From: Acanthaster planci
Taxonomy: Eukaryota > Echinodermata > Asteroidea > Valvatida > Acanthasteridae
NCBI RefSeq assembly: GCF_001949145.1
Contig: NW_019091432.1
Location: forward strand, 1,191,090-1,210,655
Length of the DNA stretch: 19,566 nt
Direction: 5' to 3'
How positions within the stretch are numbered: the stretch's first letter is position 1; each line of letters opens with the position of its first letter. The position numbers and the translations under genes are program-made. Below the pieces are notes generated by a model. That model was not told the DNA's origin and did not search any database. It saw only the letters and a list, made by a program, of their open reading frames with translations. This document shows, piece by piece, positions 8,833 to 18,810 of the stretch.

Positions 8833-11580
8833 AACATCAAAACACAGGTTTACTTAGTTCATATACAACAATCTAACAAGTTAAAAGGGTTAACAACAAA
8901 TGAAGGAAAAATTACTCAAGACATAAGCCACGACAATAGGAAGAACAGATATGAAAAGCCAATCCAACTGCTGCACTTGGAGAACTCAGCCAAAACATTT
9001 TACTTGCCACCATAATACAAGAACAAAGAACTCCTCCTCCCAACAAAACAATAATACTGAGGTGCAAGTGACCTAAAAACAATAAGATACAAGTACATGT
9101 ACACCCCCATGTACATGTTTTGTGTTTATGCTCTTTGGCTGGTTAAAATAGAAACCTACGACAAACACAAATGAAAAGGCAATAAGCCAACACCTGTACC
9201 TTAGAACTGAAAACTGGCAAACTGCACTGTGGAATGAGTTGTAAATGAATTTCCAGGCCTAGGAAATGTTGTTTACTTTTAGCAACTGCCCACTGGTCCA
9301 AGATTGGTACAGGTAAGTTCTGCTGAATGGTAACAAATTGTTAATGAAAATATTTGTTTAAAACTCTTTCATGGGCTATGGCTCCCCTAACCACATATCC
9401 ACCACTTCACCATCCATGCCCGGTTTCAAAAAATTGTGCTACAATTCATGGCATATAAGCCAAAAGGTGAAGCGATACAATAAACAAAGACCTTCTTTTT
9501 CCTTCTAATATGTCATGACAATAAACCTAATTTCCTGTCAGCGGAGGTTTATCAAGGTCGAGAGAAACAAATGCAGCTGAAATATCTTTCTTGGGATGTC
9601 CCATCGCTGGAATCTAACATCCATCCACAGTTACAGTAAGTTATATGGACGATTCAGGCAGGCCATACCATTCATATTATATTATACAATAACAAAAACA
9701 ACTTTTGGTATATGCGCCACCAGTTTTACTGTTGCACAAATATTTGCTTCAGTTACCATGGTGATTGGGACTTTGACTCTTAAAAATATGACACCTTGTC
9801 TCCACACAAGAGCTAAGTAAAAAAGCAAGTCGAAGATCAACTGGTTCCAAAATCAATACAATGTTCTGGAAGAATTCAATAGATGTCAAAGATCAATTTC
9901 TGAATAAATAATGTATCAAGCAGGCTGAAAGCTTAACAACAGGCTATCACGTTTGGGTTTTCCCATGATGAGAAACTGAAGCAAATTTATTCATGTTCGC
10001 CAGAATGAAATTACGGTATCGTCTCCAAAAAAAGAAATATAAGGCGGTCCATAGAAATATCAATGCATTTGCATACAATGATCTCATCCTTATGGGGAAT
10101 TCCAGCGTTTGATAATTTTGTAAGAGTACGGAAACAGTCAAGCTTCTGAGGTAAGGTTTGGTTGAGTTTTTAGAAAGTCTTCTGTTATACACATTGCATC
10201 ACATTACAATAAACTGGTCATACAATGCAGGCACTTGCTCTAACCATACTCTCAGATTTAAGGAAGATTTACATGAGTCGTATGTGACTCATGCAATGTA
10301 TCCTCCAGCATGTACATACGTACATTTCCATGCACCTTAGTATACATACAGTATGAGTAAACTTGGTTGATGCACTCTGCTCCTCTGTTGTTCTTTCGTG
10401 ACATGCTTTTGGAAAAACTGCGGTGTTTTGAAGCCTATTTCACATACTTTAAGCCTCAAAGGTTGAAATACTGTCACAATGATTGCCAACAACACACAAG
10501 ATGTCGAGACACAGCCAGTGATAAGAGCCAGTGTGTGATGTTCTTCGACACAACATTTGGTGGCAAATTAAATGCACTGAAAACTCTGAAAATGTTTGTA
10601 TATGATAGTCAGAATAAATGCCCTCTTTGGATTCATTTTGTTGATGGTCATCTATTTGGCTGACAATTAGGGTTTCATCTCCAAGTCATAGGGAAAAATG
10701 GAGCACATGTACATGTCAATATTAAAGTGGTACAAGGGGGACATCCTTGTATGCCCATCACACCAACTCAAGGTTTGTACGGGCGTACACTGACCACTTC
10801 AAATGACACAGACAAAACTCAAAAGGCAAATGTGAACCTGACCTAACTTTGCAGACTGTTTGCTTTTATGTATGCATATGTATCAGGAACTGTTTAGCAA
10901 TGCTGTCTGTATCTCTTCATATCAATATGGAAATCCGGGTAAAGCCTTACAGACCGACTCCAACAATGCTAACTTTTCTCATATTGAATCCTAGTCAGAA
11001 GAGCCAAGTCTAATATGTGGCACATATCAATATCTCCCTTGCAATACATGTTTTATGTTAATAAAACACAGTTTTGCACCCATTTTTCCTGCAAGTCCAG
11101 TCCGATATTGTGAAAATGGATGTATCGTCAGGACTCATTAGCATCTAATGAATACTGATTTTTGTACTGATAATGTGTACTTGTGGTGGACATTTGTTGG
11201 CTACCAGTACAAATCAAATGGAGTTGAATTCATTTAAACTTTTACGTCAAAGTGTTTACACCAGAGGACTTGATTTCAAAACTTCTCTCAACAAGGAGAA
11301 TTCAGTATATTTTTCGACTCATGTATTTTAGAGCACCTTAGAAATAACTTTTTAAAAATATAAGCCACGAAAAAAGAGCACAAAATGGACGGAAAATGAT
11401 GAGAAAAGTTTGGCTGTCTTCATTCTCTTACCGTTTATAATCACTCTCACTATACCAACATATTTGCCAGGTCTTGTAAGTTTCGACCACCAAAAATTAT
11501 CTTTAAGTTTGGCTGCATAAAAAATTTATGAGTACAATATGTTCAAACGTTATATTTGACAGAATTTTGATCACATTCGA
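8833..11580. other. Gene-free AT-rich DNA
   Basis: About 2.7 kb without a convincing gene. Short open frames at 8794-9015, 9596-9820 and 10158-10663 lack motifs, good start contexts or splice signals, and composition explains them. Small structures present are a palindrome of two ACATGT-containing arms around CCCCC near 9093-9117, and a 7 bp inverted repeat ATGAGTC-GACTCAT near 10273-10292 that contains AP-1-type TGACTCA. An intron or 5' flank of the downstream gene is possible. Confidence 0.4.
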
Positions 11581-12250
11581 TAATTTTGACAGAAACTGCA
11601 TGACGTTCCAGAATGCCGAAAATGCTGTCACATGTAGTGCTCGAAAATTCCATGCGCGATTTTCAGTTTGCCGGTTATTTTGGAGATAACCCCGCTGAAA
11701 ATAAAATTAAAATTAACAACTTTGAGCATCAGATTTTCATCATGAATCGTATTTTATGTCTTAAACATTATTTTTTTGCAAACGTTATTCAGAACGACGG
11801 ATTTCCTTTTGAGAAAAATTGTTCCGAAGAGAAAAATCGCGGAGCATGGCCATTCAAGGGAGAGGTTCATGAATATTGAATAAAAAAGAGGGCGCACTAT
11901 CTGGGTTAATGTCAAAGGTCAAACAGGCCACGATGCAGCGAAATGTTTCTCTTACGTCACCGCGAGAGATTGATGGAAGCCGCAAAATCGCCACGATCGG
12001 TATTTTGGACTGCGGTTTTCCGGAACATACTTGAAGAAAATGTGATCGGTCCATTCGTAAAAGGATGATGGTTTGGCGGTGCTTTTTTGCACTCTTTTTT
12101 AAAGCTTGTGTTGTACATCGATACAGTATATGGATTTTGCTCGCTTTTTTGCAGTCGATTTTTTTGACACTAATGACAGAATCGAATGACATTTGCGACT
12201 GCCGACTTCGGGACCCGATTAATTGTGAGAGGTACTTTTTAATTTTGTGA
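11581..12250 (+). promoter_or_regulatory. CpG-rich region, candidate promoter of the downstream gene
   Basis: About 37 CpG dinucleotides can be counted in 670 bp, several times denser than the flanking kilobases, where CpG is rare. Invertebrate DNA that escapes germline methylation, often promoters, keeps its CpGs. Two binding-site-like sequences stand out: TGTCAAAGGTCA at 11910-11921, a direct repeat of the nuclear-receptor half site with one-base spacing, and TTACGTCA at 11952-11959, a CRE/ATF-type site. A possible first-exon donor is GAGAG|GTACTT near 12231. The next recognisable exon is at 13444 on the plus strand, which suggests the direction. Open frames here on both strands show no domain. 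No TATA box was identified. Confidence 0.4.
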
Positions 12251-13379
12251 TTATGGTTTTAATATGTGTAAATATTATCCCCTTTCATCACATATAAATC
12301 TGTATAAAATAACCTTGGGATTATCACTCCTCAGTAAATTCTGTTTGCTCAGATTTTAACAGGGAGTTCATGTCCCTCAAAATTGCTAACGTTCAAGACT
12401 TTAATTAATCCAGGAAAAATGAGCCCCCAAAGTTGAACACTATCTAATGGTCCATATTTTGTGGAACCCGCCATATACATACATGGGTTAAAGGTCAACA
12501 ACGTTGGGATTCATGAGGAATATTTTCCTTTTGTCAAAACAAACATTTTTATCCCTTAAAGCAAGACATGCACATCCAGGATTATGTGCTTCCATATTAT
12601 CCCTGCAAAATACTCTTCCTTTATTTTCCGTGCGAGCCTTTACCCGTATGTAATGTAAATGTACAAGTTAGAGTGTGTACAGACAGGGGAAAAAAGGTAA
12701 CACCAATCATCTATAGGAACAATCTGGGAAACAATTGTTTTCCTGCCAGGTTCATGTTTTTCTGTGACAGCCTGTGCCTGGCACCAATACATACACACGT
12801 ATGCATTTCACACACACATCCCTCACCAATCCCAGCAAACAATGGCAACCTATTCCAGGGGAATTCCAGAAATGAGAAATTTTCAAGGATGAAAAAAAAA
12901 GCATTGCGCTGCTTGTAGTACATACATGTATATTCATTGGTGAATGCTGAGAATTTTCAACAGATGACTGTCAACTTCATGAAGTTTGGACTGTGCTTTC
13001 AAGCTTGCTTTGTATGAGTTATCTGTACAACTTCATCACTCAGGGCATACATGTACCGTACCTGCACAAATTAACACAAACCATACATGTACATGTATAT
13101 GTACATTCCACTTAAAAGCACATACACATTTTTTAAACCTGAAAATTGAAAAATAGGAAGACTGAACCTTATTTGTGTTGGATACGCAGGGAAGGTTAGC
13201 TCACGTGTGGGATGTATCTCGCTTTCTGGCAAGCTCTGTGGTCTTCTATGCTTTTCTCATTGCATAATTGTTATCTCAACTCGTCTCTTCCTCCCCCCCC
13301 CAAAAAATCATGATTCTTAAATGGACGTATCTAGAAAACAAACGAAACTGATCTAAAATTACCCAAACTATAGATCTTC
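12251..13379. other. Non-coding stretch, probable intron
   Basis: About 1.1 kb without coding motifs. Contains several TACATGTACATGTA-like runs (12921-12934, 13045-13056, 13080-13105) and a C-run at about 13291. If the CpG-rich region is the promoter, this is the first intron. Confidence 0.35.
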
Positions 13380-13443
13380 AGCAGAAATATGAAATAAACA
13401 TCCCGTTTGCAATGTTTGTATTAAACCTTGATGTTTTTTTCAG

Positions 13444-13614
13444 ATATCTACAAGCCAATATATCCTAATCGCCAAGCACCTGTTAACCTTTCCATTATGA
13501 GCTATTCTTACTACAAGCACAATGTGGTATGAAAGTGCAGAGATCAACATGCAGCCTCATCATCAAAAGGATGAACTTTATGAAGGATTGGGACAATCAG
13601 ATTTTCTCATAAAG
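13444..13614 (+). CDS. Small-exon gene, first coding exon, copy 1 (CDS from 13522)
   Basis: The acceptor is TTTTTTTCAG ending at 13443 and the donor is AAG|GTGAGT after 13614. The exon begins with 78 bases of 5' UTR. In phase 0 a TGA follows the TTA of that UTR, so the ATG at 13522 (A at -3) is the first usable start. It encodes 31 residues from MWYESAEINM to DFLIK, including QPHHQKDELYEGLG. There is no signal peptide, and no domain is recognised. Copy 2 differs by three UTR bases and one codon (S for P before DFLIK). If the two blocks are alleles, only one of these exons exists per chromosome; if they are a tandem duplicate, this is a truncated gene copy or an alternative start. Confidence 0.6.
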
Positions 13615-14224
13615 GTGAGTATCCCAGTTCACAGTGCTGTAGTTTTTTTGGATTCAAAGGGGCTTAACATGTCGTTCAAATAGGCAATGTCACTTCTGAC
13701 CAAATGCACCATGGGAATAGGCCAAGAAGACAAATATGTATAATGACAATTCCATCCCCAAATCAACAGAAATGACACGTAGTTCTCAAACTGCTGCTGG
13801 TCTAAGCAAACTTTTGATGCAGGATGGGCACAGTAGGAGAGTACTATTTGAAGTGGGTAAATTTAAAAGTAAGCACGAAAAATTTTGCCTCAACCACATG
13901 GCGCCCTCCCTCAAATAGGCTAATGGGCAATGTAGTTTATAGATCTATGAGTTAGATGTACATGTACGACACATATGGAATGGGGTTTACTTGACACTCT
14001 GCAAGCAATTGCTAATTCTTGATACAGAGCCAAAAACTTTCATTCAAAACAGATTGAGAGCTGTGTTCATCCCTATCCTAAACTCCATCCCACTAGGGTT
14101 ATGACAAAACTTTGTAGTTGACGCCGTTTCATTCTAAATTCCGAAAATAAAGTTTTAGGGTCAATTTTAGTTAAGTCCTTAAATGCACTAATGACTTCTG
14201 ATACCTTGTTCTTTCACTCAACAG

Positions 14225-14263
14225 AAAGAAGAAGAAAATTATCCAATAAATGTGGAAAAAAAG
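14225..14263 (+). CDS. Small-exon gene, second coding exon, copy 1
   Basis: A 39 nt micro-exon flanked by TTCTTTCACTCAACAG and GTACGTG, in phase 0 at both ends. It encodes 13 residues, KEEENYPINVEKK. Copy 2 has the same length and frame with one residue changed (H for N). Preservation of such a short frame and both splice sites between two copies that differ elsewhere supports it as a real exon. Function unknown. Confidence 0.55.
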
Positions 14264-14875
14264 GTACGTGTGACAGCAAATTGCAGTTGCTAAATGGCTA
14301 CTTTGTACCACAAAATACCTCCTCAATGAATAGGAAATTGAAACAAAGCTCAGTTTGTTTATTCTGATGTACAACATCTATGACAGAAGTTATTACTTTA
14401 AATTTGCACACTTAATACGGAACACTGCTTAAAACACAATCCATCTGTGACGACAACCATTCAATACAAAGGGAAAGTTTGCTTACACTGTTTTTCACCT
14501 CATTTTCAGAGGTAATTCACTAACAAAATGAGGTATTTGAACTTTGGAAATAAGTTTTTGTCAAATTGTTTTGTTATTGAATCACAATTAATGATGAGGT
14601 CAGTAACAGTGTAAGCATAGTTCCATTTTACATGGAATCGCCCATAATTCCTACTGGGATATGAACAAATTTAACAAGTTTCCCTACGTTTGATGGAAAA
14701 CAGAACCAGTGTTTACAGCATTATCTTTGAGAAAATGTGACATCCCAATGTTCACTGGCTATTCTGTCCTAAACAGAGAACTATGTAACATGAGCCACAC
14801 CCGATCTGCATTCATCCTACTTTTAAGCCAGTTCTCAAAGAATTCTGGTCTGAATGCCAAAGTTTTACAACCAAT

Positions 14876-15634
14876 ACGGTTCCCAGGAGCCTGTCTCTGG
14901 GGAACCCCCTTTGGGCCAGAGGGGTGAGAGCGTTCATGATACCAGCGGAGTTGCTTGTGCTGCGCGTGCAGCTTTGGCCCATTCCCAACTACGGCTGCAC
15001 CCCAACCAATCAGACGTTGCACACGTCACACTGACTGGTTTTTTGGCGCGTTCGCCACACTTCTCCTCTTTCGCCGAGCGGGTACTGGTTCTAATAAAAA
15101 AAAAACGCTTGCCAGTTTCTACCTGTTATCTCCGGCAATTCGACACCTCCGCGGCTGTAGTATCATGGGAGGCCGAGGGAAGAAAAGGAAGCACCAGGAA
15201 GACCAAGCTGGACGCAGGAAGCCTCTGCCTTCGAGCCAAACCAGGGCCCAGTCTCGAGCTTTGCGGAGTCTGCTGGACCCACAATCCGGCGCATCGTGAC
15301 AGGCGCCGGAGCTGTGCTCAAGTACAAGTAGCACCAGTGATGCGTCGCAACAGCGCCCCCAAGCGGCGGCCAGTTCGGCACGGCAGCTTCCACGATGGCG
15401 TCGGACAGTGCTCTCACAACCGCACCGCCTGTTCCGTTGCCTCCGGTGAATGTGTTCCCAACAGGGAGCTCGCCACTTCCAAACGAGGGACAGATACTTT
15501 CAGCGCTCCCCAGCCTCCCGAGCCGCCCGGCCAGCGCGGCGGTGGGACCACCTCCGGCCGCAGGAGCAGCAACCACTTCCAGCTGCGGCACTCAATCTTC
15601 GTTCAACTACGGCGATCGCGTTGGTGGCAGCGGT
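14876..15634 (+). other. GC-rich segment between the duplicated blocks; insertion or CpG-island promoter
   Basis: 759 bp of GC- and CpG-rich DNA unlike anything else in the window. It begins exactly at the end of copy 1 and runs into the N at 15635, so its right end is unknown. Near its left edge GGTTCCC and GGGGAACC can pair as a hairpin. Promoter-like sites lie together: CCAATCAG at 15006-15013, an ACGTCA CRE half site at 15023-15028 and an E2F-like TTTGGCGCG at 15042-15050. A decayed ORF follows at 15165. The corresponding position in copy 2 (after 17159) lacks the segment. This fits a GC-rich mobile element present in one haplotype, or foreign DNA joined at an assembly break. Confidence 0.6.
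15165..15634 (+). pseudogene. Broken Ser/Pro/Ala-rich ORF in the GC-rich segment, cut by the gap
   Basis: An ATG at 15165 starts a basic N-terminus (MGGRGKKRKHQEDQAGRRK) that runs 44 codons to a TGA at 15297. The same frame stays open past that stop, with a Ser/Thr/Gln/Ala-rich composition, to a second TGA at 15447. The first stop lies in a CpG context (TGA where CGA would be expected), which suggests methylation decay. From about 15395 the likely reading frame moves to another frame, low in charge and rich in Pro, Ala and Ser, which stays open to the N at 15635. A basic start followed by a disordered Pro/Ser stretch is compatible with the first ORF of a retroelement or with a nuclear protein N-terminus. 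No diagnostic domain is visible, so neither is claimed. Confidence 0.4.
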
Positions 15635-15635
15635 N
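15635..15635. other. Single N at the junction of GC-rich segment and duplicated block copy 2
   Basis: One undetermined base separates the GC-rich segment from copy 2 of the duplicated block, and similarity with copy 1 resumes within four bases of it. A lone N at such a boundary is typical of a closed or unsized scaffold gap. Confidence 0.7.
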
Positions 15636-15702
15636 TTTAGCAGAAATATGAAATAAACATCCCGTCTGCAATGTTTGTATTAAACCTTGATGTTTTTTTC
15701 AG

Positions 15703-15873
15703 ATATCTACAAGCCAATATATCCTAATCGCCAAGCACCTGTTAACCTGGCCATTGTGAGCTATTCTTACTACAAGCACAATGTGGTATGAAAGTGCAGA
15801 GATCAACATGCAGCCTCATCATCAAAAGGATGAACTTTATGAAGGATTGGGACAACCAGATTTTCTCATAAAG
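15703..15873 (+). CDS. Small-exon gene, first coding exon, copy 2 (CDS from 15781)
   Basis: The acceptor is TTTTTTTCAG ending at 15702 and the donor is AAG|GTGAGT after 15873. 78 bases of 5' UTR, with a phase-0 TGA, precede the ATG at 15781. It encodes MWYESAEINM through PDFLIK, 31 residues with a His/Gln cluster and an acidic stretch, and no signal peptide or membrane segment. It is joined in phase 0 to the exon at 16509. This copy is continuous with the downstream exons and is the better candidate for the functional start of the gene. The protein family is not recognised. Confidence 0.65.
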
Positions 15874-16508
15874 GTGAGTATCCCAGTTCACAGTGCTGTA
15901 GTTTTTTCGGATTCAAAGGGGCTTATAACATGTCGTTCAAATAGGCCTTGTCACTCGGGATGGTTAATTCTGACCAAATGCACCATGGGAATAGGCCAAG
16001 AAGACAAATATGTATAATGACAATTCCATCCCCAAATCAACAGAAATGACATGTAGTTCTCAAACATGGCCTGACTGCTGCTGGTCTAGGCAGACTTTTG
16101 ATGCAGGATGGGCACAGTAGGAGAGTACTATTTGAAGTGGGTAAATTTAAAAGTAAGCAAGAAAAATTTGGCCTAGACCACATGGCGCCCTCCCTCAAAT
16201 AGGCTAATGGGCAGTGTAGTTTATAGATCTATGAGTTAGATGTACATGTACGACACATATGGAATGGGGTTTACTTGACACTCTGCAAGCAATTGCTAAT
16301 TCTTGATACAGAGCAAAAAACTTTCATTCAAAACAGATTGAGAGCTGTGTTCATCCCCATCCTAAACTCCATCCCACTAGGGTTATGACAAAACTTTGTA
16401 GTTGACGCCGTTTCATTCTAAATTTCAAAAATAAAGTTTTAGGGTCAATATTAGTTAGGTCCTTAAATGCACTAATGACTTCTGATACCTTGTTCTTTCA
16501 CTCAACAG

Positions 16509-16547
16509 AAAGAAGAAGAAAATTATCCAATACATGTGGAAAAAAAG
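16509..16547 (+). CDS. Small-exon gene, second coding exon, copy 2
   Basis: A 39 nt exon between CTTTCACTCAACAG and GTACGTG, encoding KEEENYPIHVEKK, phase 0 at both ends. It differs from copy 1 (14225-14263) by one base, giving H instead of N. Very short and highly charged. It probably lies in a linker of the protein. Confidence 0.6.
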
Positions 16548-17210
16548 GTACGTGTGACAGCAAATTCCAGTTGCTAAGTGGCTACTTTGTACCACAAAAT
16601 ACCTCCTCAATGAATAGGAAATTGAAACAAAGCTCAGTTTGTTTATTCTGTTGTACAACATCCATGACAGAAGTTATTACTTAAATTTGCATACTTAATA
16701 CAGAACACTGCTTAAACACAATCCATTTGTGACGACAGCCATTCAATACAAAGGGAAAGTTTGTTTACACTGTTTTTCACCTCATTTCCAGAGGTAATTC
16801 ACAAACAAAATGAGGCATTTGAAGGTTGGAAATAAGTTTTTGTCAAATTGTTTTGTTATTGAATCACAATTAATAATGAGGTCAGTAAAAGTGTACGCAT
16901 AGTTCCATTTTACATGGAATCACCCGTAATTCCTACTGGGATATGAACAAATTTAACAAGTTTCCCTCCCTTTGATGGAAAGCAAAACTAGTGTTTACAT
17001 GCATTATCTTTGAGAAAATATGACATCCCAATATTGACTGGCTATTCTGTCCTAAACAGAGGAACTATGTAACATGAGCCACATCCGATCTGCATTCATC
17101 CTACTTTTAAGCCAGTTCTCGAAGAATTCTGGTCTGAATGCCAAAGTTTCACAACCAATGCACGAATACTGCACTCTTTATTTTAAGCAAAGTTCTCGTG
17201 GTTATCACAG

Positions 17211-17429
17211 TCTAGTCCACAGACTGTTGACAACAGAGGGGGCAAAACAACAGCTTTCAAAGAGTATCTTGAAGATGACTTCTTGTGGGCCTCATCACAC
17301 TCTTTTCAACTACCGCTAACTTTTCCGAAGAGAGGTGAACATGTGGTAGCATTCCAAGAGTATATCCAAGCCAATCGAGCAGAATCAATCTCCTGGACAG
17401 ACACAAATCCTCAATTTCAGCCTACTGAG
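17211..17429 (+). CDS. Small-exon gene, third coding exon with an internal repeat
   Basis: 219 nt open in phase 0 from the acceptor GGTTATCACAG (ends 17210) to the donor GAG|GTAAGA. It encodes 73 residues, starting SSPQTVDNRGGK and ending NPQFQPTE. Two halves of about 30 residues resemble each other: TAFKEYLEDD, then a Trp, then SFQLP; and VAFQEYIQAN, then a Trp, then QFQPT. This suggests an ancient internal duplication of a small AF-x-EY unit. A second AG at 17221-17222 would give an exon 12 bases shorter in the same frame. No known domain is recognised. It follows directly after copy 2 of the duplicated block and is absent after copy 1. Confidence 0.65.
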
Positions 17430-18213
17430 GTAAGATATGAGGCTTCCATGTACGGTGTACTTGTATGTGTATCACAGATTTGACTGTGGACAACATTTTG
17501 ACTATGCCTACACGTATTTCAAAATTATTTTGTTACACCATCTGTCATAGCATCTGAATGACAAATATTGTTTGATGCTATGGTATATGAGTTTTATACT
17601 GTAACACTTTGTATCTGGAAATCGTATAAAGAAGCTAATGACTCTGTCTTCTGAAAAAATGGCAGAGAGCTGTTGTGATCACAGGATTGGAATGCTGAAA
17701 GTTGACAAGCTGGTAGGCCCACTACTGTGCCATTTGCAGAGAACACATGTAGATGAGCAGTATCTTTTGAAACGCATGAAGCCCAGTCTGTCAAAAAGGG
17801 CTTCAAACTTGAAGCAAAACCCATACTGCCCTCTCTCAGCAAAACAAAAGCAAAAACAAAATGATTGCGAAGGCCCTTTTCAGTTAGACAATTTATGCCA
17901 AAGGTCTGTATAAAAGAGATAATAAGATCCTTATTAAGGTTAAGACTACAAGCCTGAAATCCTCCAACATTAACTGGGTTAAAGGTAACTGGTTTCAGCT
18001 CAAGACCGAGCCACAAGTACACACATGCATATTGACATTTTTTCGTCAGACTGTTCCAACTTTAATTCCTTCTTTTTTGTCCAGAGTCATACAAAAACCT
18101 TCCCTGGGAGGGCAATAAAAGGGCTACCTTGTGAACAAAGGGATGTTAACAGCTTCCGAATGTTTATGAAATGTACATGTAAGTGCATGGCGTTTTCCTT
18201 GTATTTTTANCAG
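17430..18213. other. Intron of the small-exon gene
   Basis: 784 bp between two phase-0 exons. Contains a 9 bp perfect stem CATAGCATC / GATGCTATG (17546-17554 and 17574-17582) with a 19-base loop. A 91-codon frame (17638-17913) and a longer minus-strand frame overlap here, but neither has splice-site support or a recognisable motif. An additional exon inside this interval cannot be excluded. Confidence 0.45.
18210..18210. other. Single N within a splice-acceptor tract
   Basis: An ambiguous base in TATTTTTAN-CAG immediately upstream of the exon at 18214. It does not change the reading frame of the exon but shows that sequence quality or a closed gap affects this intron end. Confidence 0.7.
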
Positions 18214-18312
18214 CATCGAAAGAGAAAGGCTGGGAGTTCATTTCCAGACGACCAAAATAATGAACAACCTTTGGAAAATAAAAAGAAGAAACAACGCTAT
18301 CATCTTGTTCTG
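18214..18312 (+). CDS. Small-exon gene, fourth coding exon, lysine-rich
   Basis: 99 nt, phase 0, from the acceptor TTTTTAN-CAG to the donor CTG|GTACGT. It encodes 33 residues beginning HRKRKAGSSFPDD and ending KKKKQRYHLVL. The two basic clusters, RKRK and KKKKQR, are separated by an acidic/polar spacer and look like a bipartite nuclear localisation signal, so a nuclear protein is plausible. No catalytic motif. The exon is bounded by short introns on either side of similarly small exons, in line with the rest of the gene. Confidence 0.6.
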
Positions 18313-18774
18313 GTACGTATGGCTCTGATCTTCCCAAACTGACAACATTCACAAATGCTCAACCCATTGATTTCAAATGCACAAAACACTGGATAAAGGT
18401 GTTTCCAATTATTCCAACTTTCTAATTTATACCTAAGTTATTTCTTTGTTTCAAATGAATATCTAATTTTACGCTACAAAACTCTCACCATATGCATTGG
18501 TATTGCTAATAAGCATCTCTAGAAATGAAGGGAAGGAACACTTGAAAGTGCCTTGAACAATATAACTCGTAAGCCTGAAGAAACCTGTCGAGAGGAGACA
18601 AATGCATGGCAGTTACAGTCCTATGTAATGGTGGGAAGAAAACCCAGACCAATGTTCTGTGGGAGAACCCATCAGGTTGGAACTAACATGTGGTAGAGGA
18701 GGACAGAGCCCCTAAACCAACCTTACTCCCCTATATTCCCACGGTGGCATTTTAAATATATTCTCTCTTTGCAG

Positions 18775-18810
18775 GATGCAGAAACTCCCACAAATCCTAA
18801 TGAGCAAATG
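18775..18810 (+). CDS. Small-exon gene, fifth coding micro-exon
   Basis: A 36 nt exon with strong signals on both sides: TTCTCTCTTTGCAG ends at 18774 and ATG|GTGAGT follows 18810. It encodes DAETPTNPNEQM in phase 0. It is too short for any domain; the composition suggests a flexible linker. Confidence 0.6.

Larger units (their letters stand above)
13380..14875. repeat. Duplicated block, copy 1
   Basis: A 1496 bp block that matches 15639-17159 over its full length with a few percent substitutions and a few indels. Copy 2 has about 16 extra bases around 15956-15970 and about 10 around 16068-16078. Similarity starts at AGCAGAAATATG and stops abruptly after CAACCAAT at 14875, where the GC-rich segment begins. 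The block contains the first two coding exons of the small-exon gene. See copy 2 for interpretation. Confidence 0.9.
15639..17159. repeat. Duplicated block, copy 2
   Basis: A 1521 bp match to 13380-14875, in the same orientation and 2259 bp downstream. Exons are nearly identical and introns differ by scattered substitutions and small indels, a level compatible with allelic differences in a highly polymorphic marine animal or with a moderately old tandem duplication. Copy 2 continues past CAACCAAT into exon 3 of the gene, so it is the copy attached to the rest of the gene. Confidence 0.9.

Noticed and set aside
10367-10663. 98-codon cysteine-containing plus-strand ORF
   Set aside because: No signal peptide or regular cysteine spacing, and no splice signals. 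Its length is within chance expectation for an AT-moderate region of this size.
11613-12192. Overlapping 88-codon plus and 112-codon minus ORFs in the CpG-rich region
   Set aside because: No domain, they oppose each other, and promoter-like composition explains the region better.
12568-12937. Overlapping plus- and minus-strand ORFs of 60-116 codons
   Set aside because: Both strands are open with no motif, and the sequence is partly CA-repeat-like (CACACA tracts).
15163-15591. 142-codon minus-strand frame in the GC-rich segment
   Set aside because: Mirror frame of a GC-rich sense ORF with no motif. The promoter-like sites and ATG context favour the plus strand.
14854-15651. 265-codon plus-strand frame across the GC-rich segment
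   Set aside because: It crosses the duplication breakpoint and the N. Its composition (scattered Cys, His, Arg) is less protein-like than the frame from the ATG at 15165, and high GC lengthens chance frames.
17594-18022. 142-codon minus-strand ORF and the overlapping 91-codon plus-strand ORF in the intron
   Set aside because: No recognisable domain, poor start context and no supported splice pair, and they lie between two well-defined exons of the plus-strand gene.
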